NCBI GenBank assembly: GCA_035610835.1
Contig: CM069441.1
Location: 158,440,996-158,504,995, forward strand
Source of the DNA: Ophiura sarsii
Taxonomy: Eukaryota; Echinodermata; Ophiuroidea; Amphilepidida; Ophiuridae
Direction of reading: 5' to 3'
Length of the DNA: 64,000 nt
Position 1 is the first letter of the stretch. Each line of letters opens with the position of its first letter. Of this stretch, positions 10,135-21,843 are shown in pieces. Under the pieces are notes generated by a model that saw only the letters and a list, made by a program, of their open reading frames with translations, ran no database searches and had not been told where the DNA came from. Made by a program: the position numbers and the translations under genes.

Positions 10135-12583
10135 GAACTCTTTGGTATGTGACTAAATGTTCTCATGATATCCAAGATAAATCCTGGCATATTCAGGGTC
10201 TATATCACTGCATAACTCTTGATGTCATAATCATATTCCAGATAAAATGCCTAAATTTCATCTTAATTACAAACCCAACATAATCTTAACACAAATAGAT
10301 ACTGAGTCCTAAATGCATTGTTTTGCATGGTCATATAGTGTTGATCATTGATTATATACAATTAATATCCTTATCATTACTTCAATAGCAAATAATGCAC
10401 CAGACCTCCACAGTAAAATGATTCAAAGGTTGATGCAAGCTTATTACATGAATTTCACATTTCAAACAGTACAGTGATTGACATAAGCACTCATAATAAA
10501 TAATGGGCCCTTACATTCCGAGGCTCAAATATTATTGAATTGATTAGAAAGATCAATAAAATTAAGAAAATATTGAGGTGACCTCACAAGGCTATTTAAA
10601 CACTATTATTCCCATGAGAACTACCTGCCGATTGATGGAAATTTAGGTGTTTTTTTTCAAATATCGTGCCAATCAGAGACAATGTTAGAATAATTACAAT
10701 TTTCAAAAAGATTAGCATAACATATTTTCATAAGCAAAATTAGTACAAGATGGTTATATCATGTAATTCACAAATGAGAATTCTTGAAAGAGAGACAGGT
10801 AGTTCCCAGGGCATTAAATTACCTCAATTGGGACTGTAAATGACAAAATGCTTTAGGAGCTAGAAAATATGTATCGAAGTTACATATTTTGGATTTGGGC
10901 ATAGGTTTCCTCAAAATGATGGACTATCATTATGACCTCTGATGAATATACACCTATTTGAAAACTTAAGGCCACTAAATGAAAATTGTTTCACATACCC
11001 CACGCGCATAAGTATGTGGAGTCACTTTTTCTGCATAACCCTACGCCAGGAGGCCAATTTGGGCTTCTTTTTTTATAGTTTTCCAAAAAGAAGGGGGGGG
11101 ATTGGGCCAAAAACACAATACAAAAAGAATTTCTGCATTAAATAAAACATAGCTATTTCTTTCTAAAAAAATAACATTTATGTATGTGAGACAGCCCTTT
11201 TTTTGGCCTTAATTGAACACACCAAACATTATGCACCACCAAACCAAATAAGATGCAACATAATTATAGAGTTATTATTATCAACTTTAACATTAACAGA
11301 CATGGGATAAAATATAGAAAAAAGGAAGAAATGAATATCTATAACAACAAAAAATTCAGAAGAAAATACATAATCTGTATATTTACAAGTTGAAAAAGTG
11401 AAAAATATATTTTTATAATAACAATAACATAATGAAATACCAAGTCAGGGTCAGAAATTCGAGGAGAATCCGAAAATCCATTCTCGCAAAGATTCGCGCT
11501 GGTAGAGTTGCGAAATCCAAGTTGATTTTCGCAAAATCCTTTGCAAGAATCTAAATGGATTCTATTCTCCCCTGCAAGTAAATTCAAGACTAAACAAATG
11601 TTTGTTGACTTATTGATCAAGTTGATAAACCATAGGGCAAAAAAATAAAATTTGTTTGCTTGTCCTCGACTGAACGCCCTAACTTTGGGGCCGCCCCATT
11701 TGTTTATTTTTTAAATTGCAAAAAGAAAGGAAAAAAGTTTTTTAATTTTTTAAAAATCAAATTAAGGTCATATCTCTTTAGAATACTGCGTAAGAATGGT
11801 GTGTCAATACTCGAGGTATATCTCAAATAATCATGGTAATCTTGATGTGTAAATATAGCAGCCATGACACTGTCATGACCCACAGTTATAACTAATATTG
11901 AAAGGGGGGGGGGGCGGTGTACTCAAAATATTTGTTGATGTGGTGTGCCACTGAAGGTATGAAATCCTGACCAAATATTAGGTGTTTTGACGTAAAAGAT
12001 GTCTAGTTTTGCTGGGTTTCTTTCATGATTTTGGACTCATGTTTTGTTGTTATGTTATTTAGAACCAATGTTTAGGGTTTTCCATCACAAATCATAAAAG
12101 GAATTTTTGCAAAAAGGCAACTCATTAGAGCAGCTACCCGTACACCTTCTATACCACTCCTCCCCTCCCTGGGTATTGAAATCTTAGTCTCACCTTAAGA
12201 TGATTTTGATAGCCGCATGGAAAGTGTTAAGATGATTTTGATTTGCAGTACATGCATAGCATCACATGTAACAGACTAAAATATCCAAGGGAACTGATTC
12301 AGACTTCAATGTGTAAATATAGAATGTCTGACTCATACAATTCTTCATCATGTGCAACGTTTATTAATTACTCATGCACTTATGCTGAACCCTTAATGCT
12401 GGCATCAATGTGCATATTGAACCTACCCTCCTCAAGGTTAGTCAAAGATTAGATGTTTAATCTTTGCCTAGTTATATTTCTGAAGTGGTGAAACTTCAAC
12501 TAATTTATATTTTGGAAAGGTGAATCTATGGCGAATCTTCACCTACATTTCAACTTTTTCAATATACATGATTTATTACTATA
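10135..12583. other. Unassigned part of duplicated segment
   Basis: AT-rich sequence collinear with 25261-27780. No exon-like frame is seen. A right-end fragment of the TTAACACTTTCC MITE (AGCCGCATGGAAAGTGTTAA) sits at 12212-12231. A long G run at 11904-11914 is much shorter in copy 2. Confidence 0.5.
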
Positions 12584-13108
12584 AACACAACACCAAAAGT
12601 AAGTCCCCCCCTAAACAATTCGTCATAACATCGTAAGATAAAACATTTTACCAATAAAACTTAGTTCGAAATAATCCTATGACTGTTTCCAAAGTGGTGT
12701 TTGAAAATGAAAGATGTCCATGACTTCATGGCTGAATAAGCTCAAAAATAAGACAAAAACTGCCCTTCTCAAAAGTCACAACTCACTATGCTAATATCTG
12801 AGCCAAGAATGGGATTTACATGGCTGAATGATCATGAATTGATTACACATTACAGTAAATTTTGCTCAGCCACGGGTACTTTTCCATTAGTGAGAAGCAA
12901 TTCATAAACTTTTGTGACTTTTGAGAAGGGCAGTTTTTGTCTTCCATTTGAGCTCATTCAGCCATGAAGTAATGGAAATCTTTCATTTTCAAAGATCACT
13001 TAGGAAACAGTCATAGGATTATTTCTAACTAAGTTTTATTGGTAAAATGTTTTATCTTACGATGTTAGGACGAACTGTTTAGGGGGGACTTACTTTTGGT
13101 GTTGTGTT
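12584..13108. mobile_element. Foldback element with TA duplication, absent from copy 2
   Basis: AACACAACACCAAAAGTAAG at the left is mirrored by CTTACTTTTGGTGTTGTGTT at the right, and the arms pair for roughly 200 bp each. TA flanks both ends (12582-12583 and 13109-13110). Copy 2 at about 27780 reads TTACTATAGAACAAACAC with one TA, so the empty site is preserved there. Probably a Tc1/mariner-type MITE (inference from TA). Confidence 0.88.
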
Positions 13109-14960
13109 TAGAACAAACACAGTGCACTGGAGTGGTGTTCCTTCACCCCCAAAATGTCAGGAAAGGTTTAATCTGGACCTATTTTTTTCCTGAAGGAAGG
13201 CGAATACAGGTGAAGGCTTTAGTAGGGTAGGTTCACGATTTAAACTGATGCCTGCATAAATACACTTGGTCACACAGAGTTGCCTTGCTAAGATTTAAGA
13301 GAGAAATATGACCATATGGAACTTGGTATCAGATTATCAGCCGTATTTCATTTCATAATTTTTGGCGACGGAAAAATAAGAAACCCTGTTCTACGGGCCA
13401 ACTGACCTCTCAGGTTGAGTCTGTCGGTATGGCTATTTTTTCCCCTTCAAAATTATCGTAATTTAAGCGATTGATATGCCAACAAATATTTGGGTCAGAA
13501 TTTATTCGCATGCTTACATTTGTTCACCAATTCTTGGGCTAGTAGAACAGGTTTTTTTCTGTTGCCTTATGGCTTATAATATGCCTAACAAATGGTCAAA
13601 TTGGACAATGAGATTAGGTGGAAAAACCATTGCTCACTGTGCCAACTTTGTAATCATATAACCCAATTGGTCTCAGTACAAAATCCTTAAGATAATACTT
13701 GGATAACAAAAAAACAGTGCTCTGAGACAGTTTTAAGCTACTGGTAGTTCCTTACATCTTCAAACGAGAGATATGTAATTGAGTTTAACACAGGAAACAC
13801 TAATTTTGTCCATAATTACATAACAATTAAAATGTAACTTCACAACTGATTATTGGATAAATCAAATTTACCGATTAAGAGGATTGGATCTAGTTACACA
13901 CCTTTTTGGATACAAATAAAATCTTAGTCTTTCACAACTAATTATGGCAGCATATCGCTGGTCTTTTGACAACATTGTGACCAAATTTTACAAATTGAAT
14001 TTACAGCAAGCAACACAGCAACATGTTTTTCTCAGCCTTAAATATATTTTACACAGTAGAAGCAAGTGTGTTTATATTCCAACACCACAACCACCAATAA
14101 CCACTAAATGCGCTGTTTCTATTTAGTACCAAAAGGCGGTGACATATGGAAGTTCATCAAAATACGCACAAGGCAAAGCGTATCCAAGCAAACCGTCACG
14201 CTATACTCCCATCTTAGTAACCCGCATGTGAGCGCAACACAAACAATGTTTTCATGCATGGACTGCAAGCATAACATGGTGCGTGGAATGTTATCGCCAC
14301 TAATATAATCGATGACTGTTTCTATTCAAGATCACTACTACAATACTGGGTTATTTTAGTGGTGATCGCATATTTCTTTTCAAGCCAGCACCACCAATCA
14401 CCACCTTTATGTTTTCAAATAGAAACATGCAGTCACACAGTATGTGATTAAGTAATCCAAGATTCTAGAAAATATTTTCTCTATTAAAGTTGCTGGAATC
14501 TTTCAGGATTGACGATCGATCATATTTCAACTAATCATCGCCAATTGATTGATCATTAGATATTGTATTTACACAGAGAGAAAGTGGTCCATTTTGGGCG
14601 ATTGATTGTTATAACAACTGTTACTGCGCCTACAGGACAATCAATCCTCTAAAGTTTGACCATCGGGTCAGTGTGAAAAGTCTTTATTGATCAATATTTG
14701 GACAATCAATACATGCATGCCACTGCCACATACAAATCACACAGTTGCCAGACTTAATAAGCAGGCTATATATAGAGAACATGCCATGATACCAATATCC
14801 AATTGACAATTATGAGGTGATGTTGGGTAATGTCAGCCTCATGTAAGAGCGGGCAATATTATTGATAAGTTTTACAGTAGCTGTTTAAGCAATCAGTCAC
14901 CACTAAAACGGGACTTCTGTATAAAAAGATAATGAGTGATGATTGATTGAATGTATATTA
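13109..14960. other. Unassigned part of duplicated segment
   Basis: Collinear with 27780-29663. No exon borders or protein similarity recognised in either orientation. It holds many short TTGATTGAT-type motifs around 14500-14950. Confidence 0.4.
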
Positions 14961-15200
14961 GGCTATATTAAAAATCTCTTTTGTCTCAAAGCTCTTCAGT
15001 TTTTCAAAACCTAATGCGGAATGCATTTTTTTTTAATATAAAATATTGAAATCCTTGTAAAAGTGACCTTTTGTATTTTGAATGTGATCAATGAACAGCT
15101 GAAAAATCGGTGACATTTTGGGATTTTTTCTTCTTCTAACGCACATCAATTAACTAACGCGCGCAGGAGCTTTGAGACAAATGATTTTTTTAATATAGCC
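14961..15200. mobile_element. PIF/Harbinger-like MITE (copy 1)
   Basis: GGCTATATTAAAAATC at the left and TTTTTTAATATAGCC at the right, each flanked by TTA (14958-14960 and 15201-15203). Subterminal TTGTCTCAAAGCTC is mirrored by GAGCTTTGAGACAAAT. A relative at 18106-18324 has a provable empty site with a single TTA. A 3-bp TTA duplication suggests PIF/Harbinger (inference). Confidence 0.75.
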
Positions 15201-15463
15201 TTATGCATTATAAATCAATTACTACAAAGTGGCAAGCAATTTCCTAAAGATCAATAATCAATGCAAAAAGGTATATTTAACTTCTGAAAAGTAAACATTG
15301 ATCCATGATATAAACATACAAAAGAGCCATGTATGTAGTGGCAATTGTTATCTATATCATATCAATAACGTAAAGTCAATTCTTAATAATGGGACAAACA
15401 GTTGGAAGATGGTTCACTGCAACAACACATATTGTTGTATTAAGATTGGGTTCTACCTGTGAG

Positions 15464-16044
15464 CCCGGGGTGCTCAGTGGTTATTGAAAGTAGGGTATCA
15501 TGCGCGTCCAAGAAATCACGTAATTAGGGTGGTTTTTGAGGCCGGGGCACGATACGTACGTAACGTGTTTAGGGTATCAAAACAAGGAAAATCAGGAAAA
15601 AGGGTATACTTTTCATACAATGGTCTAACGTATTTAGGGTCCTTATTTTCTTCAATCTATGAGAATTTTTAAATAGCCGCAATTTATTCATTTGGCTTTC
15701 GATGAATATGGAGGAATTCAAGAGCGGGTTCAAGAGATCTGATCTTAAACACCATTTGTTTCATACTACCAAAAAAGGGAAGGAAAATCAGTGTTTCGGT
15801 CACTAATACTAGACAAATTACGTGCTTAGGGTACGTTAGGGCAAGGAGTTATCATCAAAGTATTTGGATTACTTGTTTAGGGTATGAAAATACTGAAATT
15901 ACTTGCTTAGGGTATGTAAAACACTGTCCTTACTTGTTTAGGGGGTACTTTTTCACATTTATGCAATTACTTATTTAGGGTACTTTTTGAAAGTCCTTGG
16001 ACGCGCATGATACCCCCCTTGTATTGACCACTGAGCACCCCGGG
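15464..16044. mobile_element. hAT-like element, absent from copy 2
   Basis: The element starts CCCGGGGTGCTCAGTGG and ends CCACTGAGCACCCCGGG. The inverted arms extend to about 49 bp, including the TATCATGCGCGTCC segment. An exact 8-bp duplication CCTGTGAG lies at 15456-15463 and 16045-16052. Copy 2 near 30202 has a single CCTGTGAG. The interior carries eight or so degenerate TTACTTGTTTAGGGTAT units. No transposase frame. Confidence 0.9.
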
Positions 16045-16582
16045 CCTGTGAGTAAGCTATTACAAATTAGTCTAGTAAAAAGACTTCTATTGTAAAAGTC
16101 ACACAGATTTACTCTGTACTACACATCATGCAGTAGACTATGGGCTACCCCAAAGAAGATTTCTTGATGTACCCCCATCATGCTTAGCGCCCCTACAGTA
16201 CCAGCAGGGCTTATCACCAAAACAACAGCTGGAGGTCGTCTGACCTCTACCATAGTAATACATGGTGCAGATAGGGTAAACTTGGCCACAAATATGAAAG
16301 AAGTTGAATCCTAACTAAAACTTGTATTTATAAAAATATAGGGTCTTTAAGAAAATCAAGAGAGGACTGTATTAAAGACACATCAATCATATAACTTGCA
16401 ACAGGATTTTCTTAAAGACCCTCGTTTAACAATTTTATAAGCATTTCCTTGCACCGTAATGTCGATGGGAACCAGTAGACACTGGTGACAGAAATCAGTG
16501 GTCATGTGATGAAAGTGAGCATCCTGGGGTGCATCAAGAAATCTTACTCTTTTTGTAGGTTTAAAATTGCTACATCGGCACC

Positions 16583-16657
16583 GACAGCCTAGCTGCTCCA
16601 GTGGTATGACATTTGCTTTGGGACCGCAAGGTACTTGGTTCAAATCCCAGTACCGTC
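16583..16657 (+). ncRNA. tRNA-like sequence (Pro-GGG-like), SINE head or pseudo-tRNA
   Basis: An A-box-like TAGCTGCTCCAGTGGTA and a B-box-like GGTTCAAATCC are correctly spaced. The anticodon arm TTGCT-TTGGGAC-CGCAA would give anticodon GGG, with one stem mismatch. The acceptor stem has three mismatches, so a functional tRNA is unlikely. The same sequence is conserved at 31122-31196. Confidence 0.55.
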
Positions 16658-16862
16658 AGAATTTTATATAAAACCTTTGCTTTAATTTCAAATAATTATT
16701 CTCAAAATAGGGACAGAGTTTCTACTTATGCCTAGTCTAATTTGTGATAGCTTACTCATAGGTAACACTTAATTAAAGTTTGGAAATATAGAACTGTTTC
16801 TCAACAGCATTCCAAGAAAAATTGCAAATACAGCGGCCATAAGTTTACTCCACCCAAACTTC

Positions 16863-17329
16863 TCATGTCTGTGGTGTGATTTGTTCTTCTGTTCCTACAG
16901 TATGTTTTTGTGATGGTTCTGGTTGTGGTTTATCCTGCGATAATGTTGGTTGTGTTACTGGTAGGGAAGGTGTGGAGTCCGACTCCTCTTTGCAAGAACA
17001 GAATGGGAATGTTCCACAGCAAGGCTGTGCCCACGGTCTGGGTAACATCCGCAGAAAACTAAACTGATATGGCACATGACTTAATGTAGCCTTATGTTCA
17101 TCTATAGCTGATTCAACTTTTAGTAAGATATCCCTAACGTGAGGGTCCTTATGGTTAAGCGGTGTTGTTTCAGATGGATCCATCGTGATGTCATAAACCA
17201 ATGGTGGGTTATGATTATCTATTGATGAACCAAAACATTGACATGCATATGTGTTGAAGCAGCCTTCTACACCATGTGGGCCAGGCATTAAGCGGACACT
17301 GTTGTAAACCACTTTGTAGGTATTTGAAT
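16863..17329 (-). CDS. Steryl-sulfatase-like last exon, second copy (E')
   Basis: The minus-strand exon starts after a TATACAG acceptor in phase 1 and runs to a stop at 16863. Its protein begins (D)SNTYKVVYNSVRLMPGP, then GCFNTYACQCFGSS, PPLVYDITMDPSETTPL and a Cys-rich PWAQPCC region. This matches the C terminus of human STS (GCFATHVCFCFGS, DPxExNPL, PWLQLCC; family knowledge), followed by a longer Pro/Gln/Ser-rich tail. It differs from the 31401-31867 exon at about five of 149 residues. No upstream sulfatase exon is visible between it and the gap at 18420. It may be an alternative last exon, a pseudo-exon, or the other haplotype of exon E. Confidence 0.85.
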
Positions 17330-17604
17330 CTGTATAAATGGGACAAAAAATTAAAAAAGAACATCTAGATTAGTATCATTGTAGTATATTGCTGAAAACA
17401 ATATCATCAGTAACATCAAGTTTCAAACCCCACATATTAGATGTCTTGCTTTTCAGTTGTAGAATGCCATTGCAATTTAATTCTCTAAAGAAATGTTGGA
17501 AGCTTTGACAGATTGTAAATTTCAAGTAGAAAAACCACCAAATCTATTACAATCCTTTCAAATGATAATGTGACTACAGACACCTTTATGAGCCCAGGGT
17601 GTTG

Positions 17605-17846
17605 TGTAACATTTTCCACGCAGCAGGCGTCTGCAGACGACAGTTCAAAAATTGAACAAAATGTTTCAAAAATGTCAATATTATTACATTTCATCACCAT
17701 ATTTTGAACCACCATGAGAATTGCATTACATAACTACAAACATACCTAGTATCGGTTCAGTAATTCTTGAGATGGACTAAGAAAGTTGGGAAAGGCTTTT
17801 AAAACATGTTTTGTATAGTAAAACAAATAGCCATGTGGAAAGTTTA
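17605..17846. mobile_element. MITE of the TTAACACTTTCC family
   Basis: GTAACATTTTCCACGCAGC at the left is mirrored by GCCATGTGGAAAGTTTAAT at the right. It has the family interior (CATATTTTGAACCACCATGA). The counterpart in copy 2 is 34581-34793. Confidence 0.65.
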
Positions 17847-18020
17847 ATATATTATTATGACATATTCCACATCTCATGATTGAATGCTAATGTACATGGT
17901 ACCAATATCTGTTAGTCGCTCCACTGTTCCATCCAAGGACGGCAGATTTACAGGGTGTACCAAAATGATTTATACGTGTTTGAAAAAATATTATAAATAT
18001 AAAAACAGCGTTGCAGTCCA

Positions 18021-18070
18021 AACATGTCTCCTATTGCAGGTATTTAAATACCTGCAATAGGAGACATGTT
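18021..18070. repeat. Perfect 50-bp palindrome
   Basis: AACATGTCTCCTATTGCAGG runs through TATTTAAATA into its exact reverse complement, with no loop. Copy 2 at about 34978 has only the right half (AATACCTGCAATAGGAGAT). Either an arm was duplicated in copy 1 or one was lost in copy 2. Confidence 0.85.
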
Positions 18071-18105
18071 TTCTACTTTCATCAAGATATCTTTATCGGT
18101 TCTTA

Positions 18106-18324
18106 GGCTATATTAAAAAAATCTTTCGTCTCAAAGCTCTTCAGTTTTTCAAAACCTAATGCGGAATGCGGTTTTTTTAAAGTTTTTTTTAATTTTTAAA
18201 TATAAAATATTGAAATCATTGTAAAAGTGACCTTTTGTATTTAAAATGATGTGATCAATGAAAAATCTGAAAATCTGTGAAATGTGCGCGGGAGCAGGAG
18301 ACAAATGATTTTTTAAATTTAGCC
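18106..18324. mobile_element. PIF/Harbinger-like MITE, absent from copy 2
   Basis: GGCTATATTAAAAAAATC and AAATTTAGCC ends are flanked by TTA (18103-18105 and 18325-18327). Copy 2 near 35026 reads GGTTCTTATATGG with one TTA, proving the 3-bp duplication. Same family as 14961-15200 and 29664-29942. Confidence 0.85.
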
Positions 18325-18419
18325 TTATATGGTATGACATTCTTGCAAATTGGTGAAAACCTGTTTTCACTCTCAGTTTATTTTGTTAATAAACCTACAT
18401 CAAACTTCAAAACTCTGCT

Positions 18420-18519
18420 NNNNNNNNNNNNNNNNNNNNNNNNNNNNNNNNNNNNNNNNNNNNNNNNNNNNNNNNNNNNNNNNNNNNNNNNNNNNNNNNN
18501 NNNNNNNNNNNNNNNNNNN
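18420..18519. other. 100-N assembly gap
   Basis: Exactly 100 N, the conventional placeholder for a gap of unknown size. Copy 1 of the duplicated segment ends at the gap, and LINE sequence begins directly after it. Order and distance across it should not be trusted. Confidence 0.99.
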
Positions 18520-19167
18520 CACAGTACAAAATGCTCGACACAACTCTCGAAGAGACGAACCACACAAAGTACCTCGGTATCTACCTGCAGAGAGATCTCC
18601 GATGGAATCGTCAGACTGAGAATGCAACTGCAAAGGCAACGCGAGTGCTCGACTTTGTCAAACGCAACTTCTATCATACCACCCCCTCAATCAAAGAGAA
18701 GTTGTACCACACCCTTGTACGCCCACACCTGGACTACGCCACTGCTGCATGGGATCCTCATACCAAAAAGAACATTGAAGACATTGAAAAAGTCCAACGG
18801 CGCGCAGCAAGATTCGTCACAAACACCTATGGGGAAGACACAAGCATCACCAAAGTCCTAGACACACTCAAATGGTCTCCACTTAAAGACAGACGCAAAA
18901 ACCACAGACTCGCCTGCCTTCATAAGATGATCAACGGGCAGATAGACATAAATCACGAAGACTACACCACACCGAAGACATCAAGAAACAGACGAGGCCA
19001 CACGCAGCAATTCCAACAAAAGCATCCAAGAACAGACACATACGCCAACTCATTCTTCATGAGGACCCATCAAAGACTGGAACAAACTCTTACCCGAAAT
19101 GGTTGAAAACACTGACCCGTCCAAGTTTAGAACTGCCCTTTCCCGCCCTCTCCGTTCCACCAATTAA
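18520..19167 (+). pseudogene. LINE reverse transcriptase 3' end (CR1/L2/jockey-like), truncated
   Basis: The frame from the gap edge encodes the region after the RT catalytic core: HTKYLGIYLQRDLRWN, VRPHLDYATAAWDPHT and VQRRAARFVTNTY. These are hallmarks of ORF2 C termini of CR1/L2/jockey-like non-LTR elements. An extra base near 19066 shifts the frame; the other frame continues as IKDWN, LLPEMVENTDPSKF and LSRPLRSTN, then stop at 19167. The 5' part is lost in the gap. The 3' flank has a poly-C run and ends near CATCCAAGATCCAAG, tail-like. Confidence 0.85.
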
Positions 19168-19244
19168 CCCCCCCCCCCCCCCCACGTCGCACCTCCAGTC
19201 AAAAACTCTGTACGAGTATTTGGAGGTTTACACCATCCAAGATC

Positions 19245-19451
19245 CAAGGCGTCTGCAGACGATTTCTATGTCCAAATTATTGAATTTCATTACCATATTA
19301 AAGTTTAGAATCAACATGAGAAATGCAATGAAATAAGTACAAACATGGCTCGTATTGGTTCTGTAATCCTTGAGATAGACCTTAAAAGTTGGGAAGGTTT
19401 CTGAAACATCAGTTTTGTATGGTAAACCGATAGCCGCGTGGAAAGTGTTAA
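19245..19451. mobile_element. MITE of TTAACACTTTCC family, left end altered
   Basis: Contains AGGCGTCTGCAGACGA, then ATTGAATTTCATTACCATAT, and ends AGCCGCGTGGAAAGTGTTAA. The left TIR is replaced by LINE 3' tail sequence. The left edge of duplicated copy 2 falls inside it. Confidence 0.6.
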
Positions 19452-19796
19452 GACCCCATTTTTCTTCAAAAATCCGCTCTGAAGCCCGTGTTTTTGAGCC
19501 GCTGGATGGCACACCCCTACCCAAAAATAAGTTGAGTGCCCCCCCCCCATTCTTTATTTATGTAGAACTAATGGCCCCGTATTCTTGTACGTTAGTTAAA
19601 CACAGTTAAGCTAAACACGCTTCTAACTTTGACTTTAGACACATCGTTTAACTAGACTGTAATTCTTGAAAATTTGTTTTACTTAAATACGCGTCTAACT
19701 CACTAAAAAGTGTCTAACTGTAAACATGGCCCATGGGTGGTAATTTAAGGCGTGTTTAACTAAACTCATACACCAACTATATGCCTAAATCCATTA

Positions 19797-20435
19797 GGCT
19801 GGGTTCACATAGGAGTATACGGTATACGGTATTCGCTATACGCTATCGGTATTCGCTATACGGGCACGGCGAGTCACATAGGGTAGCACGCGAGCCTACT
19901 CGTAGTAGAGTCATTACCTTAGTTTCTTAGTGAACTTGTCAACTAGAACCATTTAAAAGAAAAATGAGGTCCCATGCATTTCTCAAAAGTGACGGGAACG
20001 TTCTTTTATAGCAAAAATTCAAAATGGCCGCCATACTGGGCCAAAAATTCAAATGGGCACACCAAATTGTTCGGCTGAGCACAAGGATTCCGAAAAGTAT
20101 AGTAACAAAGGCGTCCTATTGTTCCTAACTTACCCTATTCTACGCAATAAATTGTTTATAAATCGTGATAGGGGAAATCAGAACGCCTGTACACACGAAT
20201 TGCAGCCCGCCACATCCAAACAGGACGGTATACGGTGCACGAAAATCGAACACGCACGATTTCCCGGTATACTATACTATACTACACTATACGCAGGTAT
20301 ACGGCCTTTTCGAATAGTGCCGTCGTATGTGGACCCATGTATTATGAAATTACATTGTTTCGATTTAAGCTATACGCGTGCCCTGCAAAACGTGCACCGT
20401 ATACCCAAATAGTATACTCCTATGTGAACTCAGCC
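19797..20435. mobile_element. TIR element with TA duplication, absent from copy 1
   Basis: GGCTGGGTTCACATAGGAGT at the left is mirrored by ACTCCTATGTGAACTCAGCC at the right. TA is at 19795-19796 and 20436-20437. Copy 1 near 4740 reads AATTAGGGTCACAAC with one TA. Both ends carry GTATACGGTATACG-like subterminal repeats. No transposase is seen, and the 119-codon frame inside is not recognisable. Confidence 0.8.
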
Positions 20436-20818
20436 TAGGGCCACAACAAAAATAAATACCTTATACAGTAACACACGATAACTCTGGGGACGAGATTCGT
20501 GGAGTTTAAAACCGTGTTATGTTAAATACGTTGGTTTAAAAGATAAACTCGCGTTAATACAATTTCAAGCTGGTGTCGCATTATTCTTTATGTAATAATG
20601 ATTTCAAGATATACAGCAGAAATATTCACCAATACCAACAAAAAATAAATATTAAGATTATTTACATTAATACCAATAAATTACAATTTTTCTCACAATG
20701 ATATTTAGAAGTTGGTGGGATTAAATTGATAAATTCAATTAATGAGTTACATATGAGGAGCATTATTTATTGTACATTAAGTAAACTATCATTTTAACAG
20801 AAACAGAATGTCACAATA

Positions 20819-21843
20819 CAGGGTGTGTCAAAAAAAGTTGTCCCAGGTTAAAACATGATTTTTAGGTCATGAAAAATCATAAAAATTGCACATGAAAATG
20901 GTACTTATCATGTTCAGCAATCTTTAATGTGCCATAAGAATTTGTTTCTATTATTCATTCTCAAGTTATGGCATATCAAATCCAGTTTTGGCCACTTTTA
21001 ATGTGCAGAGAACTCTTTTTATTAGAATCCTCATTCAGCGTGTAATTGAACATAATCAATCAAATCAATAATAATCTACCTACTAGGGCCTACATGTACA
21101 TGTTGATAGATAGTTCACTTTGAGCAGAAACCATATTTTCATCCATATTATCCATGAAAAACCACAGAATATTGAATAGTAGATGTATTTTACACGATAC
21201 ATTGATGTATCCTTTAAATCATCATTGGAATCTCAAATGCAGTGTTTCAGTTGAAATCCAATTCGTGTCCAAAAGTGGCCAAAGTGAGATTTGCACTCTT
21301 GCTACTGAACTGATCATATCTCGGGAGTTAAAGGCATATTATGTGATCTTTTCCAGAGGGCGTCCTCTATTCATGATATTTTTTAGAAAGTAGATTTTCT
21401 TGCAGATTTACCATTTCCGATCATAAATCATACATACATTCCAAGTTACAGAGCGATACGATTCCTAATTACCTCAAAATCATGGTTTTAGAGTGAATTT
21501 AGAGTGAAAAATATAAACTGTCGGGATTCCGACAGTTTATTTCACTCTAAAACCAATGATTTTGAAGTAATTAAGAATCGTATCGCCCTGTACTTGGAAT
21601 GTATGCATGATTTATGATCAGAAATGTAAATCTGCAAGAAAATCTGCTTTCTATTTTTTTTCGATGTTAGAGGGCGTTCCCTGGAAAGATCACATAATAT
21701 ACCCATTAATTAATGGGATCAAGTGTATTTGACAGAGGACTAATTGAGCTTACCAACACTATTTTTTTGAAAGAAAAAAACCATGGGATGTTTTTTGAGT
21801 TATTTTTCTGACCTCATGTGACACCTGTTTTTGACACACCCTG
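20819..21843. mobile_element. TA-flanked TIR element, CAGGGTGTGTC ends (copy 2)
   Basis: Counterpart of 5120-6077. Its right end reads TTTTTGACACACCCTG then TA. It contains the nested TTAA MITE at 21332-21703 and lacks the hAT-like insertion found in copy 1. Confidence 0.65.
21332..21703. mobile_element. TTAA palindromic MITE family A, absent from copy 1 at this site
   Basis: TTAA (21328-21331) precedes AGGCATATTATGTGATC. The right end is GATCACATAATATACCC. The centre is GTCGGGATTCCGAC. Copy 1 near 5928 reads GGGAGTTAAGGAGTG, so the site is empty there. The right junction is slightly rearranged, so that end is approximate. Confidence 0.8.

Larger units (their letters stand above)
4108..18419. 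repeat. Long duplicated segment, copy 1
   Basis: From about 4108 the sequence runs collinear with 19305 onward, as far as the N gap (the partner ends at about 35135). Substitutions are few and indels many. The larger indels are clean insertions of TIR elements. Anchors are the TACAGGGTGTGTC element (5120/20819), a near-identical block (9230/24361), a tRNA-like sequence (16583/31122) and a sulfatase last exon (16863/31401). The left border falls in a TTAACACTTTCC-family MITE. Either a real tandem duplication or two haplotypes joined by the assembler would explain it. Confidence 0.9.

Noticed and set aside
16583..16657. Functional tRNA-Pro gene
   Set aside because: The acceptor stem has three mismatches and there is no clear terminator T run directly after it.
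18277..18861. 194-codon frame running through the N gap
   Set aside because: The frame exists only because N was read as open; the right part is the wrong frame of the LINE.
20053..20412. 119-codon frame inside the 19797-20435 element
   Set aside because: No recognisable domain, lies wholly within a non-autonomous TIR element, and is full of GTATAC-repeat translation.
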